Below are positions 9,038-17,575 of a stretch of 64,000 nucleotides of DNA, piece after piece; position 1 is the first letter of the stretch, and every line of letters starts with the position of its first letter. A model generated the notes under the pieces. The model worked only from the letters and a program-made list of their open reading frames with translations, was not told the origin of the DNA and did not search any database. Both the position numbers and the translations under genes were made by a program. This DNA is from Tangfeifania diversioriginum (lineage in GTDB: Bacteria > Bacteroidota > Bacteroidia > Bacteroidales > Prolixibacteraceae), in contig CAMCBW010000016.1 of NCBI GenBank assembly GCA_945873105.1, positions 42,555 through 106,554 of the forward strand, in the 5' to 3' direction.

Positions 9038-9415
9038 ATTTTGAAACCCAACCATGGTTATGAAAGCCTCAAAATAGAGTTGACACCCTCCCATAACCTG
9101 CGAAAACGCATTTACTGAACCGTTAAAGACCGTCATCGTTTATGAATGCCGTTTACAGCGCTGACTTATACAACCATTGTTGATGGTTTGAACTTACAGC
9201 GCAGTTGGTGGTTTCCATAGCTTTTGGCGTTGACGTACAGCAGTGGATTCGTATCCGCAATGATTCCAGTACTTTGATTGTTGTCAAAATCCAATGGTCA
9301 GTTCAGGAAAAAACAAACCAAATAGCTTCTTTAACAATTTTGTCACACAAATGTACCATCAACTGTAACAATTGCGACCGAATTTTGTTTCGAATCCGGT
9401 TAGACAATTTAACAA
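9038..9415. other. Intergenic region, no gene seen
   Basis: This gap holds the start-side flank of the plcP-like gene and the end of the GH1 gene. A small open frame at 9205-9444 has no recognisable product. A short hairpin (AACCAT/ATGGTT, 9172-9188) and two copies of TTACAGCGC (about 9152 and 9194) are present. I see no other structure. Confidence 0.4.
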
Positions 9416-10843
9416 CTAAACACTTTCTTTCAAAAAATCCCTGAACCAGTACCCTGAATCCTTTACCGTACGTTGCTGCGTTTCAAAATCGTTGTAAACC
9501 AAACCAAATCTGGGCCGGTTCCCCTCTGCCCATTCAAAGTTGTCGATCAAGGTCCAGGCGAAATAACCCTTTACGTTGACCCCTTCCCTCTTTGCCCGCA
9601 GAATTTGCTCAAGATAGCCTTTGAAAAAATCAATTCTTTGCTGGTCATGAACACGCCCATCGGTCATTACATCCGGAAAGGCTGCTCCATTTTCGGTAAC
9701 GATAATCTCCTTGATGGGATATTTTGAGAACTGTTTCAGAATCTTGTAGATACCCTCCGGCGCCACCTCCCACCCCATCTCTGTAATTTCAACCCCATCC
9801 CCGGGTTTCATGCGATTGGCCCAGATGAAAGGGATCATAGAGGGTTTACTGATCAACCGGAAATAATTCTGCAGCCCGATAAAATCAAACTCAAACTTCA
9901 GTCTTTCAAGATCCCCGGGTTGGATGTATTTGTTTATCTTTCTCAAAAAGGGTACCTCAACAATCGGATAACCCATCCCCAGCGATGGTTCAATAAAAAG
10001 CCGATTGAGCACCACATCCAGCCTGTCCGCTGCATTCCGGTGACAATGGGTCAATTTGTTTGGCTCGACAAAGGAACAGGAAAATGTGGTGCCTACGTGA
10101 CTCCCGCTAACATTTTGCCGGATAATCCTGCCACCTTCCGCCTGGCACATGCAGGCATGGTGCACAGCAGCCAAAAATATCCCGATTCCGGTTCGATCCG
10201 GTGCATGGACGCCCGAAAGGTATCCCAAAGTGGTAAAACCGGCAGGTTCATTCAACACCATCCAATGCTTGACCCTATCCCCAAATCTTCGTGTACACAA
10301 ATCTGCATATTCAGAAAACCAGCCAATGATATCCCGATTGGCCCATCCTCCCCGATCCTCCAATGCCTGCGGAAGATCCCAGTGGTAGAGTACCGCCCAG
10401 GGTTCTATGCCAAGTTCAAGGCAGGAATCAATCAATCGGTCGTAAAAATCAAGACCTTTTTCATTGATCTTTCCGGAGCCTTCAGGTAAAATACGGGCCC
10501 AGGAAAATGAAAACCTGAAGTTTTCAAAATTAAGTCGCTTCAACAACTTCAAATCAGCCGCATAAGTATGGTAAAATTCAATGGCTGCTTTGGCGTTGGT
10601 CTTGTCCTTGATATTTCCCTCTTTCCCTGAAAAGGTATCCCAAATGGAGGGCCCTTTGCCATCAAGATCCCAGGCCCCTTCGACCTGAAAAGCAGAGGTC
10701 CCGACACCCCACTGGAAATCTCTGCCAAAGTCACTGCCTTTAAAATCGGATCCGGATTCCAGCATCCTGTCAAACGTGAGCGGGTTAAACTTTGCCAGCG
10801 AGGCAAATGACAGCATGTATTTCAAAAACTCAAGTCGTACCAT
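9416..10843 (-). CDS. GH1 family beta-glucosidase
   Basis: A 475-residue glycoside hydrolase of family 1, a TIM-barrel retaining enzyme that releases glucose or related sugars from beta-glycosides. The acid/base Glu is in VLNEP (about 199) and the nucleophile in VTENGA (about 384). FQVEGA, SIWDT, RFSFSWARILP and YHWDLPQALED are also family marks. There is no signal peptide, so it is probably cytoplasmic. The first ~35 residues precede the conserved domain and an internal Met near residue 27 is a possible start. It is divergent from the TonB receptor at 11 kb and shares its upstream region. Confidence 0.93.
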   Translation of the reverse strand: MVRLEFLKYMLSFASLAKFNPLTFDRMLESGSDFKGSDFGRDFQWGVGTSAFQVEGAWDLDGKGPSIWDTFSGKEGNIKDKTNAKAAIEFYHTYAADLKLLKRLNFENFRFSFSWARILPEGSGKINEKGLDFYDRLIDSCLELGIEPWAVLYHWDLPQALEDRGGWANRDIIGWFSEYADLCTRRFGDRVKHWMVLNEPAGFTTLGYLSGVHAPDRTGIGIFLAAVHHACMCQAEGGRIIRQNVSGSHVGTTFSCSFVEPNKLTHCHRNAADRLDVVLNRLFIEPSLGMGYPIVEVPFLRKINKYIQPGDLERLKFEFDFIGLQNYFRLISKPSMIPFIWANRMKPGDGVEITEMGWEVAPEGIYKILKQFSKYPIKEIIVTENGAAFPDVMTDGRVHDQQRIDFFKGYLEQILRAKREGVNVKGYFAWTLIDNFEWAEGNRPRFGLVYNDFETQQRTVKDSGYWFRDFLKESV

Positions 10844-10925
10844 TCATTCAGTTTCAGGAAATTTGAAATGTCAAAATTATTTCAATAATGTTCAGTTACT
10901 AACACCTCCTTTAAGTTTAACCACT

Positions 10926-10972
10926 CTGTATTTTATTTGAAACATTTCTGTAACAGTTAACCTTCAACTTTG
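10926..10972 (+). promoter_or_regulatory. Pho-box-like operator and promoter of the TonB receptor
   Basis: Three 11-bp units start at 10926 (CTGTATTTTAT), 10937 (TTGAAACATTT) and 10948 (CTGTAACAGTT). The -7-like CAACTTTG ends at 10972, with its TTTG starting 21 bases after the last unit. This fixes transcription start near 10979, upstream of the ATG codons at 11001 and 11019. Confidence 0.72.
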
Positions 10973-11000
10973 CAGCAGAAAATGCATTGTTCCATTGTTT

Positions 11001-13970
11001 ATGATTTTACTATTCAAGATGTCTCAAAACTCAACACAGCACCTACCAGAATCTACTGCCAAAAATCTAACCAAAAATCCACAAATTCGTCGGATCCTAA
11101 ATCGCACCTGCAACATTCCACCAAGACTACTTCAACTCCTGTTCGGTTTTCTGATGATTTTAATCTTCAGCAGCAATACCTTCAGCGCGAACGGCTCGAT
11201 TGAGGGAACCGTTTTTGACAAGAAAACAAGGGAAACACTCGTCGGGGCACAGGTGATTGTAGAAGGAACCACTGTAGGGGCTGTCACAAATTTTGATGGC
11301 CACTATCTAATAGACAACCTTAAACCGGGAACCTACAATATAAAGGTCACCTACATCTCCTACAATACAGTCACGTTTGAAAAGGTGGTGGTAGTTGCCA
11401 ACAAATCCATCCAGTTGAATGTAGACCTGGAGGAGGCAACCATCAGCCTTGGGGATATCACCGTAACCGCCACCAGACGCCAGGGATCGGATGTCTCCAT
11501 CCTGACTGCCATGAAATCAAGCCTGATTGCTTCCAATGGTATTTCCAACCAGCAGATCCAGCGCTCGCAGGACAGGGACGCATCCGAGGTTGTCAAACGC
11601 GTACCGGGTGTAACGGTCGTAGATGACCGTTTTGTGATCGTCAGGGGATTGGGACAACGGTACAACAGTGTTTGGCTCAACAACGCTTCAGCCCCCAGCT
11701 CAGAGGCCGACAGCAGGGCCTTTTCATTCGATCTGGTTCCGAGTTCCATGATCGAAAATATGGTGGTGTTTAAGACACCGGCACCGGAATTGCCCGGAGA
11801 TTTTTCCGGAGGATTCATCAAACTGACGACAAAAGATGTTCCTGAATCGAATTCTTACTCTTTTTCTATTGGAACCTCCTATTCACAAGGCACCACCTTC
11901 AGTGATTTTTACAAATACCAGGGTGGGAAAACGGATTGGTTGGGGATAGACGATAGGACCAGGAAACTGCCAGCATCCTTTCCAACCGACCTGCGCGAAG
12001 TTGGCAAAAACGACCAGGTACTGCTGGGTCGAATGCTTAATAAAAACTGGGTAGCCAATTCACAGATGGCTACACCTGATTTGCGCATGTCATTCAGCAT
12101 GGCACACCGCTTTAAAATCAAAAAAATTGTGATCGGTGAAGTAACCGGCATAAATTACAGCAACGTAAAAAATTACGACCAGGTTGAAAACAACAATTTT
12201 GGTGTCTACCAATTTCAAAATGACAAGCCGGGTTATGATTTTTCCTTTGTCGATGATGTTTATAAAAACACCGCAAAACTAGGGATTTTGAGCAACTGGA
12301 GTGCTTTTCTGGGCAATGGACACAAGATCGAGTTCCGGAACCTTTTCAACCACATCGGTTACACCAAAACGTCGATGAGACGTGGTACCGAGTATTACAG
12401 CAATTCCAAAATCCAATCCTACGAATATGCGTTCATGGGTCGGACCACCTACATGGGACAGCTCAGCGGAACCCATTCTTTCAATGAAAACAAAACAAAA
12501 ATAGACTGGACGACAGGTTATTCAAGGGCCACGCGTGACGAACCTGACCTGAAAAGGTTGAAACTTACCATGAATGAAAACAAAACGGATCCCAACTATG
12601 GCAAATATTACATGGTCTTTCCGGTCAATCCGTTAACAGCCAATGCCGGAAGGGTATACATGAACCTTGTGGAGAATGTCTATTCGGCTACGGCAAATCT
12701 GGAACACACCTTCTCCATCTTAAATATCAACCCGACATTGAAGGCTGGTATCTTTGCAGAGCAAAAAGATCGCGAATTTAGTGCCAGGAAGCTGGGTTAT
12801 GTGGTTTCAAACAGTGGAACTTACGACACCAAAATAGGATATTTGCCATTGGATCAAATGTTCAACGATGCAAACATCAATACCACAACAGGCATCAAGC
12901 TGGATGAAGAAACCAGTAAATCAGACTCCTATACTGGAAATAACAACCAGGTAGCTGGTTATCTCGCATTTCAGATACCCTTTACCAAAAAATTGTCTGC
13001 CTACGTAGGAGTCAGGGGTGAAAACAACATCCAGCAAATCGATAGTTACGACAGGTTTCTCCAACCCATTACCGTCAAGAACGACACTTTCAGCATTTTG
13101 CCCTCGTTCAATGCCGTTTACCAATTCAATGAAGGGAACCAGCTCCGCATCGCCTATGGCCAATCGTTGAACCGTCCGGAGTTCAGGGAGATTGCACCTT
13201 TCCCATTCTATGATTTCGAAAGCAATGCGGTTTACTCAGGAAATCCGTCCCTCAAAAATGCGATTGTCACCAACAGTGAGATCCGGTATGAATACTATCC
13301 CTCCAAAAACGAATTGTTCTCGGTCGGACTATTTTACAAGAAATTCAAAAATCCAATTGAGGTAAAATACCTTCAGACCGGAAGCGGACTGGAATACTCC
13401 TACCAGAATGCAGACGAAGCAACCAATTATGGCATTGAGGCAGAGATGCGTAAAACACTTGGATCAGCCGGCATTTGGGAAAAATTAAGTGTGGTAATGA
13501 ATGGTGCGCTGATCAAAAGCGAAATAAACTTTGCCAACAAAATCACAGAAAAATCTCGTCCCATGGCCGGACAATCTCCCTACATCCTCAATGCGGGGAT
13601 CTTTTACACCGAGGAGGCCAAAAGCAGACTGATGGTGAACCTGATGTACAATGTGATCGGCAAAAGGATTCAAATTGTAGGAATTCCCCAACAGAATGGC
13701 TGGGAAGATGTACCGGATGTGTATGAAATGCCCCGTCACCTGGTTGATTTTGTCATCAGCAAAAAGATCGGCAAATATGCAGAGATCAAATTCTCCATCA
13801 AGGATCTGCTCAACCAAAGCATTGTCTACAAACAAAATGTCAACACGGATGTTGACATGAGTTACTACAATGGAGGCAGCACCGATATCAAGCATTTTAA
13901 CCGTGATCAGGTCCTAAAAAGCTACAAACCCGGAAGCAGCATCTCCCTGGAACTGGGATTCCGCTTCTAA
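11001..13970 (+). CDS. TonB-dependent receptor with carboxypeptidase-like regulatory domain
   Basis: An outer-membrane active-transport protein of about 989 residues. After a long basic N-region comes a signal segment (LLFGFLMILIFSSNTFSA), then a carboxypeptidase-D regulatory-like domain (SIEGTVFDKKTRETLVGAQV to NVDLEEA). Next is the TonB plug (VKRVPGVTVVDDRFVIVRGLGQRYNSV, then FSGGFIKL) and a 22-strand-type barrel ending ELGFRF. ATG at 11001 or 11019 is possible; the promoter is upstream of both. The Pho-box-like operator and the PhoB/PhoR-like genes downstream suggest import of a phosphorus-containing substrate. That is inference, and the ligand is unknown. Confidence 0.88.
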   Translation: MILLFKMSQNSTQHLPESTAKNLTKNPQIRRILNRTCNIPPRLLQLLFGFLMILIFSSNTFSANGSIEGTVFDKKTRETLVGAQVIVEGTTVGAVTNFDGHYLIDNLKPGTYNIKVTYISYNTVTFEKVVVVANKSIQLNVDLEEATISLGDITVTATRRQGSDVSILTAMKSSLIASNGISNQQIQRSQDRDASEVVKRVPGVTVVDDRFVIVRGLGQRYNSVWLNNASAPSSEADSRAFSFDLVPSSMIENMVVFKTPAPELPGDFSGGFIKLTTKDVPESNSYSFSIGTSYSQGTTFSDFYKYQGGKTDWLGIDDRTRKLPASFPTDLREVGKNDQVLLGRMLNKNWVANSQMATPDLRMSFSMAHRFKIKKIVIGEVTGINYSNVKNYDQVENNNFGVYQFQNDKPGYDFSFVDDVYKNTAKLGILSNWSAFLGNGHKIEFRNLFNHIGYTKTSMRRGTEYYSNSKIQSYEYAFMGRTTYMGQLSGTHSFNENKTKIDWTTGYSRATRDEPDLKRLKLTMNENKTDPNYGKYYMVFPVNPLTANAGRVYMNLVENVYSATANLEHTFSILNINPTLKAGIFAEQKDREFSARKLGYVVSNSGTYDTKIGYLPLDQMFNDANINTTTGIKLDEETSKSDSYTGNNNQVAGYLAFQIPFTKKLSAYVGVRGENNIQQIDSYDRFLQPITVKNDTFSILPSFNAVYQFNEGNQLRIAYGQSLNRPEFREIAPFPFYDFESNAVYSGNPSLKNAIVTNSEIRYEYYPSKNELFSVGLFYKKFKNPIEVKYLQTGSGLEYSYQNADEATNYGIEAEMRKTLGSAGIWEKLSVVMNGALIKSEINFANKITEKSRPMAGQSPYILNAGIFYTEEAKSRLMVNLMYNVIGKRIQIVGIPQQNGWEDVPDVYEMPRHLVDFVISKKIGKYAEIKFSIKDLLNQSIVYKQNVNTDVDMSYYNGGSTDIKHFNRDQVLKSYKPGSSISLELGFRF

Positions 13971-14066
13971 GTTTAGCATGAGAACAATTCCCCTATTGGC
14001 TTAAATAAAAATAAATAGAATAAATTTTAAATGAAGTACTTATTTAACGATCAAAACATTAAAACC

Positions 14067-15620
14067 ATGAAACGTTTTATTTCAAATTCCTTATTAATGG
14101 TTCTGTTTCTTGCAGTGATGGTCTCCTGCTCTAAAGATCCTGTTATCGTAAAAGTTGCAGGTGTAACCCTGGACACGAAAATCGCAACAGTCAGAATTGG
14201 AACCCCGTTGAAATTAACGGTATCCATCGCTCCATTCGATGCGACAGACAAAACAGTAACCTGGAGTACCAAGGATGCAGCAGTGGCAACAGTTGCTGCA
14301 GATGGTACCGTGTCAGGAGTAACCACCGGAACAACGGAAATTACCGTTAAAACAACGGATGGCATGTTCGAAGACAAATGCGCCATCACAGTCTTCGCGG
14401 CAGCTGGTTCTACACAAACAATTGCTGGTAACATTACCAGCAATATCACCTTGAAATCGGACATCAATTACGTGCTGGATGGCTGGGTTTACGTCAAATC
14501 AGGTGCCACCATCACCATCGAACCCGGAACAGTAATCAAAGGTAAAGTGGATACCAAGGCCTCCCTGGTGATCGAAAGGGGTGGAAAAATCATGGCAGAT
14601 GGAACTGCGGCCAAACCTATCGTCTTTACCTCAGCCAAGCCTGCTGGTTCACGTGCGGCCGGGGACTGGGGTGGAATCGTTCTCTGCGGAAAAGCAAAGA
14701 TCAATGTAACCGGAGGTGAAGCCGAAATTGAAGGTGGACTAGGCACCAAATACGGCGGTACGGACGACAACGACAACTCTGGGATTTTGAGATATGTCAG
14801 AATTGAGTTTGGCGGATATGCCTTTCAACCCGATAAAGAAATCAATGGTTTGACTTTGGGTGCTGTAGGAAAAGCGACTACCATAGATTATGTGCAGGTT
14901 TCCTACGCCAACGATGACTCCTTCGAATGGTTTGGAGGAACAGTAAATTGCAAACACCTGATTGCCTTTAGTGGCATAGATGATGAATTTGACACAGATT
15001 TTGGCTATACTGGATACGTTCAGTATGCGGTTGGTTTGTGTGATCCAAATGTTGCTGACATCTCTAAATCAAACGGATTCGAAAGTGACAACGATGGTAG
15101 CGGTTCAACCAATCCACCGATAACAAACGTAAAATTTGCCAATGTAAGTCTCTTTGGACCGCTTGCTACCCCAACAACAACCATTAATCCGTTGTTCCAG
15201 GCATCCATGCATCTCAAGAGAAGAACCAATCTGGAAGTTTATAACTCAGTTTTTGCCGGTTGGCCAAAAGGCTTGTTGATGGCAGATTCCAAAGGGAATG
15301 CCGGTACAGGGGCACAAGTCAAAGCTTGTATGCTTGCCGGAATAACCGACAATTACAGTGGAAATGCAGCAGGAGAAAAAGCCTTCTACGAAGATGCAAC
15401 CCGCATGAACAGGTCTGTTGCTCTGAATGCTGATCTCAAGCTGACCGATCCCTTCAACCTGACTGCACCAAAATTCCTTCCTTTGACAGGCTCACCACTG
15501 CTCACAGGAGCGACAACGCTGCCAACTGGATTTGAAGCCACCGATTACCTGGGCGCCTTCAAAACTACCGACTGGACGGCTGGATGGGCCAATTGGACCC
15601 CTAAAACTACGGCTTATTAA
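14067..15620 (+). CDS. Surface lipoprotein with Ig-like (BIG2) domain and beta-helix-like body
   Basis: A lipoprotein of about 517 residues (MKRFISNSLLMVLFLAVMVS, then lipobox Cys). A group-2 bacterial Ig-like domain follows, with VAGVTLDTKIATVRIGTPLKL and WSTKDAAVATVAADGTVSGV. The rest has repeated short strands such as GAKITI-like GATITIEPGTVIKGK, GGIVLCGKAKIN and LRYVRIEFGG, consistent with a right-handed beta-helix. The start at 14067 gives a proper lipoprotein signal. It follows the TonB receptor by about 95 bases, so it may be the receptor's surface-exposed binding partner, like SusD-type proteins although unrelated. Function unknown. Confidence 0.8.
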   Translation: MKRFISNSLLMVLFLAVMVSCSKDPVIVKVAGVTLDTKIATVRIGTPLKLTVSIAPFDATDKTVTWSTKDAAVATVAADGTVSGVTTGTTEITVKTTDGMFEDKCAITVFAAAGSTQTIAGNITSNITLKSDINYVLDGWVYVKSGATITIEPGTVIKGKVDTKASLVIERGGKIMADGTAAKPIVFTSAKPAGSRAAGDWGGIVLCGKAKINVTGGEAEIEGGLGTKYGGTDDNDNSGILRYVRIEFGGYAFQPDKEINGLTLGAVGKATTIDYVQVSYANDDSFEWFGGTVNCKHLIAFSGIDDEFDTDFGYTGYVQYAVGLCDPNVADISKSNGFESDNDGSGSTNPPITNVKFANVSLFGPLATPTTTINPLFQASMHLKRRTNLEVYNSVFAGWPKGLLMADSKGNAGTGAQVKACMLAGITDNYSGNAAGEKAFYEDATRMNRSVALNADLKLTDPFNLTAPKFLPLTGSPLLTGATTLPTGFEATDYLGAFKTTDWTAGWANWTPKTTAY

Positions 15621-15639
15621 TTAAAGAGCGATCCAAATA

Positions 15640-15674
15640 AAAAGGCAGCTCCACCCGGAGCGGCCTTTTCTTTT
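15640..15674 (+). terminator. Rho-independent terminator
   Basis: The stem AAAAGGC-A-GCTCC pairs with GGAGC-G-GCCTTTT around an ACCC loop, followed by CTTTT. It closes the TonB receptor/lipoprotein unit. Confidence 0.8.
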
Positions 15675-15690
15675 GGGTTGCAAACAACAA

Positions 15691-15731
15691 TGTTCCAAAT
15701 ATCTGCACCATTATTTGCTATATTTGGAACA
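15691..15731 (+). promoter_or_regulatory. 12-bp inverted repeat overlapping a TATATTTG -7 element
   Basis: TGTTCCAAATAT (15691-15702) and ATATTTGGAACA (15720-15731) are exact inverse copies 17 bases apart. The right arm contains most of a perfect -7 element TATATTTG (15719-15726) serving the MORN-repeat gene. A dimeric regulator bound here would block the promoter, so it is a candidate operator. Confidence 0.6.
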
Positions 15732-15761
15732 CCAGAAACGCTACATACAATTATTATTTAA

Positions 15762-16217
15762 ATGAAAAAGAAACTGCTGGTTGTTTTGATGATGGTGATG
15801 GCTTCGGTAGCCTATTCCCAGGAGATTGAAAATATTGATGGCAAATATTTCAAGAAAGGAATGCTCTACTCCGGTATTCACACCGAGTACTTCGAAAACA
15901 AACAACCCAAATCCATTTTGAACATCTCCAATGGTGTGCTGGAGGGAACCGTCACCACCTTTTTTGAAAATGGGAAAAAACAAGAGTTGAGATCCTACAA
16001 AAATGGAAAAAAAGATGGGCTTTGGCTCACCTGGGATGAAAAAGGAAACAAGACCGCACAAGCGGAATACAAGGACAACGTCAAACACGGTGATTGGTTT
16101 ATCTGGACTCCCGGGGGGAAACCGCTCTATGAACTTCATTACCAGATGGGTCAAAAAACAGGAACCTGGAAAATTTACGATGAGACAGGCAAGTTAACCA
16201 GTGAAAGAACCTATTAG
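15762..16217 (+). CDS. Exported MORN-repeat/YwqK-like protein
   Basis: A 151-residue protein with a signal peptide (MKKKLLVVLMMVMASVAYSQ), followed by four to five MORN-variant repeats of the kind G..EYF(E/K)NGK, for example TFFENGKKQELRSYKNGKK and GLWLTWDEKGNK. Such proteins are often annotated toxin-antitoxin system YwqK antitoxin, but the exported form in Bacteroidota has no demonstrated role. It stands alone between a terminator and the Pho-box-like array, with its own TATATTTG promoter. Confidence 0.75.
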   Translation: MKKKLLVVLMMVMASVAYSQEIENIDGKYFKKGMLYSGIHTEYFENKQPKSILNISNGVLEGTVTTFFENGKKQELRSYKNGKKDGLWLTWDEKGNKTAQAEYKDNVKHGDWFIWTPGGKPLYELHYQMGQKTGTWKIYDETGKLTSERTY

Positions 16218-16226
16218 ATGACAAAT

Positions 16227-16295
16227 CTGTTACAGAGGTTTAACTGATTTGTGATGATTCTGTAATCAATCTGTAACATTCTTGCCTGATATTTG
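16227..16295 (+). promoter_or_regulatory. Five-unit Pho-box-like array and promoter
   Basis: Units at exact 11-bp steps begin at 16227 (CTGTTACAGAG), 16238 (GTTTAACTGAT), 16249 (TTGTGATGATT), 16260 (CTGTAATCAAT) and 16271 (CTGTAACATTC). TTTG of the -7 box is at 16292-16295, again 21 bases from the last unit start. This is the longest of the four arrays and serves the small gene at 16318. Confidence 0.75.
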
Positions 16296-16317
16296 CACTG
16301 TACTAAAAATTCAGAAA

Positions 16318-16692
16318 ATGAAAAAGTCACTGCTCACCATCTTGTTTGTTTCAATCTTCGCAATAACCTTTGCAATTAACAATGAAAGTTCAACGGCAAA
16401 GGGTAAATCTACAGAGACCACTGCTTCGGCTCCTTTGGCTGCCGTATCTATCTCCGGTAAAGTGATTGATTTGAATTCAGGTGAAGCACTTGCAGGTGTT
16501 GAAGTAACCATCGAAGGATCCACCAAAAAAGTTCATACTGATTTAGATGGAAACTTTACGATTGAAAACCTCAAACCAGGCGCTTACAACGTAATAGCCT
16601 CATACATCTCCTACAACAAAAGTTTTATCGAAAAATTGGAGGTTGGAAAACCAAACCAGTCTTTGGACATCAAATTGCAGTCTGCCAATTAG
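16318..16692 (+). CDS. Stand-alone exported carboxypeptidase-like regulatory domain
   Basis: A 124-residue protein: signal peptide (MKKSLLTILFVSIFAITFA), a Thr/Ser/Ala linker, then one carboxypeptidase-D regulatory-like domain (SISGKVIDLNSGEALAGVEV to LDIKLQSAN). The domain closely resembles the N-terminal domain of the TonB receptor at 11 kb: both have (E)NLKPG(A/T)YN and (S/T)YISYN. No plug or barrel follows; the gene ends at a terminator. The start at 16318 follows the Pho-box-like promoter; an upstream in-frame codon would overlap that promoter. A periplasmic partner or competitor of the receptor domain is possible, but unproved. Confidence 0.8.
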   Translation: MKKSLLTILFVSIFAITFAINNESSTAKGKSTETTASAPLAAVSISGKVIDLNSGEALAGVEVTIEGSTKKVHTDLDGNFTIENLKPGAYNVIASYISYNKSFIEKLEVGKPNQSLDIKLQSAN

Positions 16693-16710
16693 TTTCACAG
16701 ATAATTTTTT

Positions 16711-16747
16711 AAAAACGGAATGGCTTTTGGGCGGTTCCGTTTTTTTA
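16711..16747 (+). terminator. Rho-independent terminator
   Basis: AAAACGGAA pairs with TTCCGTTTT around a 12-base loop and continues into a T-run. It ends the stand-alone domain gene. Confidence 0.8.
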
Positions 16748-16775
16748 TTTCTGCGCTTTTAGAAAACATACCATA

Positions 16776-16817
16776 CTTTGTGTTTCCTTTGTGTTATCCT
16801 TCGTTACCTTAGTGGTT
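16776..16817. repeat. Single-arm word repeat (CTTTGTGTT type)
   Basis: Successive variants CTTTGTGTTTC, CTTTGTGTTAT, CCTTCGTTAC and CTTAGTGG form an imperfect 10-11 bp tandem in the gap before the response-regulator gene. No inverse arm is seen. Confidence 0.5.
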
Positions 16818-16888
16818 TAGATAGTCCTATTCAATTCAGATATAGTATCAAAACACGCACAAAAACGACACAGCAAAATTGATTAACC

Positions 16889-17575
16889 ATGAGAGATATT
16901 TTTAGAATCCTGGTGGCCGAAGACGAAGAGGATATTTGTGAAATTCTTCAGTTCAATCTCGAAAGCGAAGGATACAAGGTGGATGTTGTGCACTCTGCAG
17001 AGGATGCCTTGAAAAAGAAACTTGCCACCTATGACCTGTTCCTGCTGGATGTCATGATGGGAAAAATGACCGGATTTGCTTTGGCACAGAAAATGCGCAA
17101 AGAGCTAGACATCACCACGCCCATTGTTTTTTTGACAGCCCGAAACAATGAGAACGATCTGTTGACTGGATTCTCAGTCGGAGCCGACGACTATATCGCC
17201 AAGCCCTTTTCCATCCGGGAACTGCAGGCAAGGGTCCGAACCATTCTAAAACGTTCCAGCCATCTGGCAACTACCGAAGAGTCATCCGTGCTGGAATTGG
17301 GCAACATTGGGCTGGACAACAAGACCAAACGCCTGATCATGGACGGAAAAAAGGTTGAACTTACCAGGAAAGAGTTTGAAATCATTCTGTTGCTGGCAAA
17401 AAACCAGGGAAGAATTTTCTCCCGGGAGGAGATTTTGGATAGAATCTGGGCCGACGACGTGATCGTAACTGACAGGACCGTCGATGTGAACATGACCCGA
17501 TTGAGAAAAAAATTGGGTGGATATGGACAATACATTCGCAACAAAGCCGGCTACGGCTACTATTTTGAAGTATGA
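16889..17575 (+). CDS. OmpR/PhoB-family response regulator
   Basis: A 228-residue two-component regulator. The receiver domain has the acidic pair in AEDEED, phospho-acceptor Asp in LLDVMMG (about 53), a Thr in FLTAR and the Lys of AKPFS. The C-terminal winged helix has LTRKEFEIILLLAKN and DRTVDVNMTRLRKKL, typical of PhoB/OmpR. It overlaps the sensor kinase gene by 4 bases (ATGA), so the two are translationally coupled. Four promoters with PhoB-box-like 11-bp repeats lie within 10 kb upstream, which makes this the obvious candidate for binding them. I leave the symbol empty because the phosphate role is inferred. Confidence 0.92.
   Translation: MRDIFRILVAEDEEDICEILQFNLESEGYKVDVVHSAEDALKKKLATYDLFLLDVMMGKMTGFALAQKMRKELDITTPIVFLTARNNENDLLTGFSVGADDYIAKPFSIRELQARVRTILKRSSHLATTEESSVLELGNIGLDNKTKRLIMDGKKVELTRKEFEIILLLAKNQGRIFSREEILDRIWADDVIVTDRTVDVNMTRLRKKLGGYGQYIRNKAGYGYYFEV

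Noticed and set aside
9205..9444. A 79-codon frame between the plcP-like and GH1 genes
   Set aside because: No domain, no start signal, and it overlaps the GH1 gene's end.
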